Part shown: positions 60,030-64,000 of the stretch, piece after piece
How positions within the stretch are numbered: position 1 is the stretch's first letter
How the letters are laid out: every line of letters starts with the position of its first letter
Assembly (NCBI GenBank): GCA_023382535.1
Contig: JAHDWA010000049.1
Location: 15,892 to 79,891 of the forward strand
Direction: 5' to 3'
DNA from: Anaerolineae bacterium
GTDB lineage: Bacteria; Chloroflexota; Anaerolineae; 4572-78; J111
DNA length: 64,000 nucleotides
Position numbers and translations under genes: made by a program
Notes under the pieces: generated by a model
Database searches by the model: none
Told to the model about the DNA's origin: nothing
What the model saw: only the letters and a program-made list of their open reading frames with translations

Positions 60030-60356
60030 TTGAGAGCGGCTCAATTGGCGATAGAGTACACGTATCGGATCGGGGAGGCGTATGGCGTCAATTACACCGA
60101 GGTCAAACATCAAGACCTGTTTGACCGGATCTTTGCCGCCCTGGAAGCGCCGCTCGACCCGAATGTGTTACTCCTGGGCAGCGGCAGCGAATGGTGGGAG
60201 GTATTGGGGGTCAGCCGCACGGCCAGCCGGGCCGAGATTGTCAATGCTTACCGGGCGCTGGCAAAAATCCACCATCCTGATGTGGGGGGAGATGCCGACG
60301 AGTTCAAGCGGCTGCGAGCTGCGTATGAAATGGCTTTAAAGGAGAAGGAGAAATAA
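60030..60356 (+). CDS. J-domain protein
   Basis: A 108-residue protein. EWWEVLGVSRTASRAEIVNAYRALAKIHHPDVGGDADEFKRLRAAYEMAL is a J domain with HPD (HHPDVGG) and helices II to IV, starting at about residue 53. The first 50 residues (helix AIEYTYRIGEAYGVNYTEV) are not recognised. The start codon is uncertain: TTG 60030 is used, but protein-like sequence continues upstream (ECRQWPHFLDNLRAA). It probably stimulates a DnaK partner. Confidence 0.8.
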   Translation: MRAAQLAIEYTYRIGEAYGVNYTEVKHQDLFDRIFAALEAPLDPNVLLLGSGSEWWEVLGVSRTASRAEIVNAYRALAKIHHPDVGGDADEFKRLRAAYEMALKEKEK

Positions 60357-60384
60357 CAAGCTCCTTCCATATGGAAGGAGCTTG
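60357..60384. repeat. 28-bp perfect palindrome after the J-domain gene
   Basis: CAAGCTCCTTCCAT and its exact reverse complement. It has no T-run, so it is a weak or partial terminator, or a regulatory site. Confidence 0.75.
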
Positions 60385-60480
60385 TGTTCGGGCGGCTGTA
60401 ACATCGGTTAACACCTACGGCGGCATTCCTCATTGCCCACTAGAGAAACTGTCTATCGTAAGGATCTCTTATTGTGAATG

Positions 60481-62154
60481 TTAACTAGTGTCTATTAGGC
60501 TCCATGTTAAAAGCTTTAACTCACTATTATTGATAAGTTCTCCTATGGTGTTTTGAGCTTCATTTTTGATATATTCGAATTCCACTATTACTCTTTGGGT
60601 AACCAGCCCTGATGAATCTTCTCCAATTATGCCTACAATCTTCAAGTCTAGTTTGTAAGTACCTTCGGTATCCCAAAAACTAGTGGGATTTTCGTCAAAT
60701 AGAAAGGCAATTCCATATCCCCTTTTGTTTACTTTTGCGATATTAATGACCCCATCAAGATTCGGCGGGATTTCTTTTGTACCTCTATCTGAGCCACCGG
60801 CCCAAGAGAAATGATTTGCGTAGCTGGAAATTCTTCGCTTTATGTCTTCTCCTGAAGAATCGTAGATACTATGGCTTTCCACTTTGCAAAAAATCATTTT
60901 GTTCTCTCGATTCTTTACTACAACACTAATGTGTGGACAGTTGCTTTCCAACCGTTCTACTGGGGTAATGTCGAGTTTCACTTTTTTTGGTACTGCTGGA
61001 TCATGTTCATTTTTAAGTAGGACTGGCGTTAAATGTTCTGGTATGCTCTGTAACTGAATTTGCACACATCCAAATTGATATGCTTCTTCAATCGTGCGTC
61101 CTGCTCCCAGTGCTTGGTAGAAGCCAATAGTAAAGGCAATAGCAGCCTCGTTGCCAATTGCTTGGTTCATTCCAATCACAAATTTGATATGTTTAGCAAT
61201 AGCTCTTGCCTGAGTTTCCGAATAACAAGCGTTCAATAACACACACTTTACTTGACCGGAGAACTGTTTAAACAATGCTGCCAGCGCACTAGGTTGAACG
61301 AGGTGCATTTCTCCCGCTTTATTCTCGAAGCACAGCGCGCCAGTGGATGTACCATGACCAGAAAAATGGACAATCTGCGGCTCTAAATCCAACATTGCTT
61401 GACTTATGTCTGGTGGTCGCATTGACAATTGAGGCAATTCCACTCTGAAATTGTCCCGGAATTTAGAAAGTTTGAGTTTCTCTTGAATTTCTCGGAACTC
61501 TTCTCCCAATCTACGCCTTGAAGCATTTGAGGGGTCTGCGGCAAGAAATAATATTGTTGTTAAATTAAATGGTTGTTGGAAAATTTTTGGACCTAATGAT
61601 GGTTGGAACTTTTGTACTATATAACTACTTCTCAAAAAATCTCTGAGTGCATGATCACCTGTGTAGTCTTCTGCAAATCGAAATATTTCTTCAAAAAATA
61701 TCTCGACTCCATAGATTACACCGTCATTTTTTAATTTTTCAAGTGGAAAGGAGAAGGACTGGTTAAAATTAAGTATCGGTTTTCCCTTCTCATCCTCATT
61801 TATAGTTAGAAGTACTAAGTCCACACCACCGCTATATCGCCAATTAGTTTTCTCCTCTACCTCCTTGCGGAGATAGTTGAACTTGCTTGGGCTGAAGTAC
61901 CATTGTGTCCCATTTATCTTTACAACCTGTTCTTGGTCAGGATAGGTGTCTTCCCCCCAATATGCTCCATATCCTCCACAGAAAAAGTGAATATAATTGC
62001 CGGAACGATAATGAAAGTAATCAAGATGAGGAATGATTTCAGACCTTGCCAAAGGCGTTTGTGGTCTAGCAAATAACAGACCAATCATCATTATTTTCTC
62101 GTCTGACCGCTGAAGCCATTCTTTGATTTCTTGGAGAGTGATAGCAGGTAACAT
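60481..62154 (-). CDS. CHAT-domain (caspase-like) protease with unknown N-terminal and C-terminal domains
   Basis: A 557-residue protein. The N-terminal 190 residues (DYFHYRSGNYIHFFCGGYG ... GGVDLVLLTINEDEKGKPILN) are not recognised. The CHAT core is about 195-370: TTILFLAADPSNASRRRLGEEFREIQEKL, QIVHFSGHGT (catalytic H267) and CVLLNACYSE (catalytic C310). The C-terminal part (about 390-557) is beta-rich and may be the sensor or target-binding domain. It is the last of three leftward genes and a paralogue of the next gene. CHAT proteases often cleave partner proteins in defence. Confidence 0.8.
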   Translation of the reverse strand: MLPAITLQEIKEWLQRSDEKIMMIGLLFARPQTPLARSEIIPHLDYFHYRSGNYIHFFCGGYGAYWGEDTYPDQEQVVKINGTQWYFSPSKFNYLRKEVEEKTNWRYSGGVDLVLLTINEDEKGKPILNFNQSFSFPLEKLKNDGVIYGVEIFFEEIFRFAEDYTGDHALRDFLRSSYIVQKFQPSLGPKIFQQPFNLTTILFLAADPSNASRRRLGEEFREIQEKLKLSKFRDNFRVELPQLSMRPPDISQAMLDLEPQIVHFSGHGTSTGALCFENKAGEMHLVQPSALAALFKQFSGQVKCVLLNACYSETQARAIAKHIKFVIGMNQAIGNEAAIAFTIGFYQALGAGRTIEEAYQFGCVQIQLQSIPEHLTPVLLKNEHDPAVPKKVKLDITPVERLESNCPHISVVVKNRENKMIFCKVESHSIYDSSGEDIKRRISSYANHFSWAGGSDRGTKEIPPNLDGVINIAKVNKRGYGIAFLFDENPTSFWDTEGTYKLDLKIVGIIGEDSSGLVTQRVIVEFEYIKNEAQNTIGELINNSELKLLTWSLIDTS

Positions 62155-62231
62155 ATTTTGTCTTCTAAATAAAATATAGGTAATTACTATCTATGGCAAT
62201 ACTCTTGAATGAGACTATTGACTTAGGTTAT

Positions 62232-62999
62232 TCAAAGACTGTTTGTATCCTTGAGGAGTTTTTTGCCGGGTGTTGTGATAGTCCATCGCTCACCATTGGT
62301 CCGGTCGACGGACACATAGCCATTTTTCTCGAGGTAGTTCAACTGATTCGTCACAGTGGTAATATCCAATCCAGTATCATCTCTGATCCCCTTCTTGGTT
62401 CGCCCACCACTCCCAGGACGACTAAGAACTTTTAGTATCTTCAAACCGAATGATTTTAGGACTGGCGTTAAATGTTCTGGTATACCCTGTAACTGAATTT
62501 GCACACATCCAAGTTTGTAAGCTTCTTCAACTGTACGCCCTGCTCCGAGTGCTTGATAAAATCCGATAGCAAATGCAATGGCAGCTTTATCGCCTATCGC
62601 TTGATTCATACCGATAACATATTCAATGTGTTGGGCAATTGCTTCCGCTTGGACGTCAGAGAAACAGGCATTCAACACTACACAATTTACCTGATGAGCA
62701 AATTGCTCAAATAACGCAGCGATTGCATCGGGTTGGACAAAATGAGTTTGTCCTTCTTGATCCTCGAAGCACAATGCCCCTGTAGATGTACCGTGGCCAG
62801 AAAAATGAACAATCTGTGGCTCGATATCTAGCAATGCCTGACTAATGTCTGCTGGTCGCACAGACATTCGTTGGTGTAGAGTAATCTGGTCACGTGACTT
62901 GGAAAGTTGTAGTTTTTCTTGGATCTCTCTTAATTCCTCACCGAGACGTAATCGGGAAGCATTGGTAGGGTCTGCAGCTAAGAACAAAACTGAAATCAT
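62232..62999 (-). CDS. CHAT-domain (caspase-like) protease with C-terminal winged helix
   Basis: A 255-residue protein; I start at ATG 62999, with GGAGA upstream. The CHAT core (MISVLFLAADPTNASRLRLGEELREIQEKL; QIVHFSGHGT with H69; CVVLNACFSD with C112) is nearly the same as in the downstream gene. Residues about 185-255 form a winged helix (LDITTVTNQLNYLEKNGYVSVDRTNGERWTITTPG), likely a DNA-binding output or autoregulator. The gap to the next gene is 77 bases, so it is probably co-transcribed. Confidence 0.8.
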   Translation of the reverse strand: MISVLFLAADPTNASRLRLGEELREIQEKLQLSKSRDQITLHQRMSVRPADISQALLDIEPQIVHFSGHGTSTGALCFEDQEGQTHFVQPDAIAALFEQFAHQVNCVVLNACFSDVQAEAIAQHIEYVIGMNQAIGDKAAIAFAIGFYQALGAGRTVEEAYKLGCVQIQLQGIPEHLTPVLKSFGLKILKVLSRPGSGGRTKKGIRDDTGLDITTVTNQLNYLEKNGYVSVDRTNGERWTITTPGKKLLKDTNSL

Positions 63000-63063
63000 A
63001 ATAGTCTCCGGTATTTCAAACGAACAAACGAAGTTAGGCTTTACGACTTTGTTAATGTTGTTT

Positions 63064-63723
63064 TTAGTCATCAATATCGGCGATTGCTCCAATAATGACC
63101 CCATTAATTGCGCCCGCAAGTGCACCTGCAACTATCCAACCAAACATCCCTGTAATTGTTCCACCAATCATTCCAGAAGTTATTCCGATAACTACTCCAA
63201 CAGTCATTCCGATGGCAGGAAATTTGATTAACGAGTCCCTATGCCAACTCATGCTCATCGCATCAATTACTCCTCCAATTGCTCCACTAGATAACCCAAG
63301 AATTAGGCCAATACTCGCTCCAGAAATCACTCCAATATCTGCTTTTGTAGCCATGTAAGTTATTATCCCAACAATTGAACCTGCAATGGCCCAGCCAATT
63401 GCCCAGCCAAGTCTGCCACCAATTGCTCCAGTAATCCCTCCAACCATTGCTCCTATGATTGCTCCTACCGCGACTCCAAAACTTATTTCTGCAACTGTTT
63501 GACCAATAGCCCCAAGAGTCACTCCCGTTATAGTACCAGCAAGAATTCCCCAACCGACGCGTTTGTAGTTAACTTGAGATGAAGTTAGTAAACTATATCT
63601 ATTATTACTTATCGAGTAATTTGGACCCTTAATAATTCTTGGCCAGTCTAAATATAGTGCTAAGAAGAAACTAAGTAGAGTAAATATTGCTCCTACAGCA
63701 GTCCAAAATATTCCCCAGTCCAT
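63064..63723 (-). CDS. glycine-zipper multi-pass membrane protein (candidate effector)
   Basis: A 219-residue protein with AAGGA before its ATG. It has one N-terminal membrane helix (about 5-26), a polar segment to about 55 (ISNNRYSLLTSSQ), then four or five glycine-zipper helices (GILAGTITGVTLGAIGQT; GAIIGAMVGGITGAIGGRLG; GVISGASIGLILGLSSGAIGG; GIVAGALAGAINGVI). Such Gly/Ile/Ala/Thr zippers form compact oligomeric or pore-like bundles. It is the first gene of the operon with two CHAT proteases, 64 bases before the first one. It is a plausible protease-activated membrane effector, but no family assignment can be made. Its composition is far from bacterial gasdermin. Confidence 0.75.
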   Translation of the reverse strand: MDWGIFWTAVGAIFTLLSFFLALYLDWPRIIKGPNYSISNNRYSLLTSSQVNYKRVGWGILAGTITGVTLGAIGQTVAEISFGVAVGAIIGAMVGGITGAIGGRLGWAIGWAIAGSIVGIITYMATKADIGVISGASIGLILGLSSGAIGGVIDAMSMSWHRDSLIKFPAIGMTVGVVIGITSGMIGGTITGMFGWIVAGALAGAINGVIIGAIADIDD

Positions 63724-64000
63724 TTTTCAAAAAATCCTTATCTGTGGAGTCATTTGGTTGTGCCTTTTATAAATAGAGCATATAAGGCCTGCGATTCAGC
63801 TAATTGTGGGCCAGCATGGTTAGCTCCGCTGTACGCCAGCTTCGCCAGCAATCGATGGCGAAAAAACACAGCGGTAGCATCCGGCTGCAACCGTTTGGTA
63901 GGTGGACAATCAGACTTCATTGCCTGAACCTATGAAAAATGTTCTTTAGTATTACAGCGCAATGTTGCTAACAAAATAACTAAAAAGACAAAGGCATGGT
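63724..64000. other. AT-rich end region with a stem-loop
   Basis: No gene in the last 277 bases. A bulged stem of GCTCCGCTGT with ACAGCGGTAGC (about 63823-63878), enclosing an inner stem CGCCA/TGGCG (63843-63860), may be a regulatory hairpin upstream of the CHAT operon. Confidence 0.5.

Noticed and set aside
60481..63723. Bacterial gasdermin in the CHAT operon
   Set aside because: The membrane protein is made of glycine-zipper helices and has no gasdermin-like beta-rich N-terminal domain, so the name is not justified.
63818..63980. Integron attC-like site (GTTAGC and GCTAAC words)
   Set aside because: The stem does not have GTTRRRY and RYYYAAC ends in the right order, and there is no cassette or integrase.

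Overview
The window reads as a chromosome segment of an uncultured bacterium, most likely Chloroflexota (Anaerolineae-like). This rests on gene content and style: GC-rich code, a giant alpha-2-macroglobulin lipoprotein, dodecin, an L21-L27-L31-tdk block, an Asp/Cys-rich PAS-type regulator and heptamer-type short tandem repeats. No marker gene fixes the phylum, so this is an inference.

Layout. (1) 1-3.75 kb: small accessory genes. These are the tail of a probable DNA methyltransferase, a STAS-like protein, a receiver protein, two small alpha-beta barrel (NIPSNAP-like and DUF3303-like) proteins, a PAS/zinc protein and a zinc-ribbon mini-protein. A degraded direct repeat of the methyltransferase tail flanks two of these genes. 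(2) 3.8-34.4 kb: a rightward head-tail morphogenesis module of a long-tailed phage. The order is portal, scaffold, major capsid, adaptor, tail completion, glycosyltransferase-like gene, tail tube, tail chaperone with a probable -1 frameshift, 3564-residue tape-measure fusion, distal tail, hub/tip, fibre and fibre-associated protein. A leftward receiver-like gene sits between portal and scaffold. (3) 34.4-37.63 kb: a leftward early operon of six small genes including DUF932, facing a phage-type switch at 37.80-37.89 kb and a rightward HTH regulator (37.93 kb). The right end carries a truncated tRNA-Arg (38.43-38.47 kb). No terminase, integrase, endolysin or replication gene is visible, so the element is defective, domesticated or extends left of the window.

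(4) 38.7-60.4 kb: host genes. They include a sugar kinase/SIS/amidohydrolase operon, a HEWTH metalloprotease, a bacterial alpha-2-macroglobulin, a methyltransferase, a fused ferredoxin-NrfD subunit, dodecin, PAP2 phosphatase, tRNA-Leu, hydrolase, YjbQ, rplU-rpmA-rpmE (L31 with an alpha-CTD-like tail), tdk, HtrA and a J-domain protein. (5) 60.48-63.72 kb: an AT-richer leftward island with a glycine-zipper membrane protein and two paralogous CHAT (caspase-like) proteases, one carrying a winged helix.

Two candidate novelties stand out. The N-terminal half of the giant tape-measure protein carries what looks like a two-barrel RNA polymerase core: a DxDxD motif at the same distance from an HP motif as in RpoC, an R-x-P motif, a bridge-helix-like segment and an upstream RpoB-like GNR/DLI segment. 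This suggests a virion-borne polymerase fused to the tape measure. The membrane protein plus two CHAT proteases looks like a protease-triggered membrane-disruption module. A palindrome (TTTTCCCCAATTGGGGAAAA) recurs at intergenic sites only inside the phage module and may be a dispersed regulatory site.
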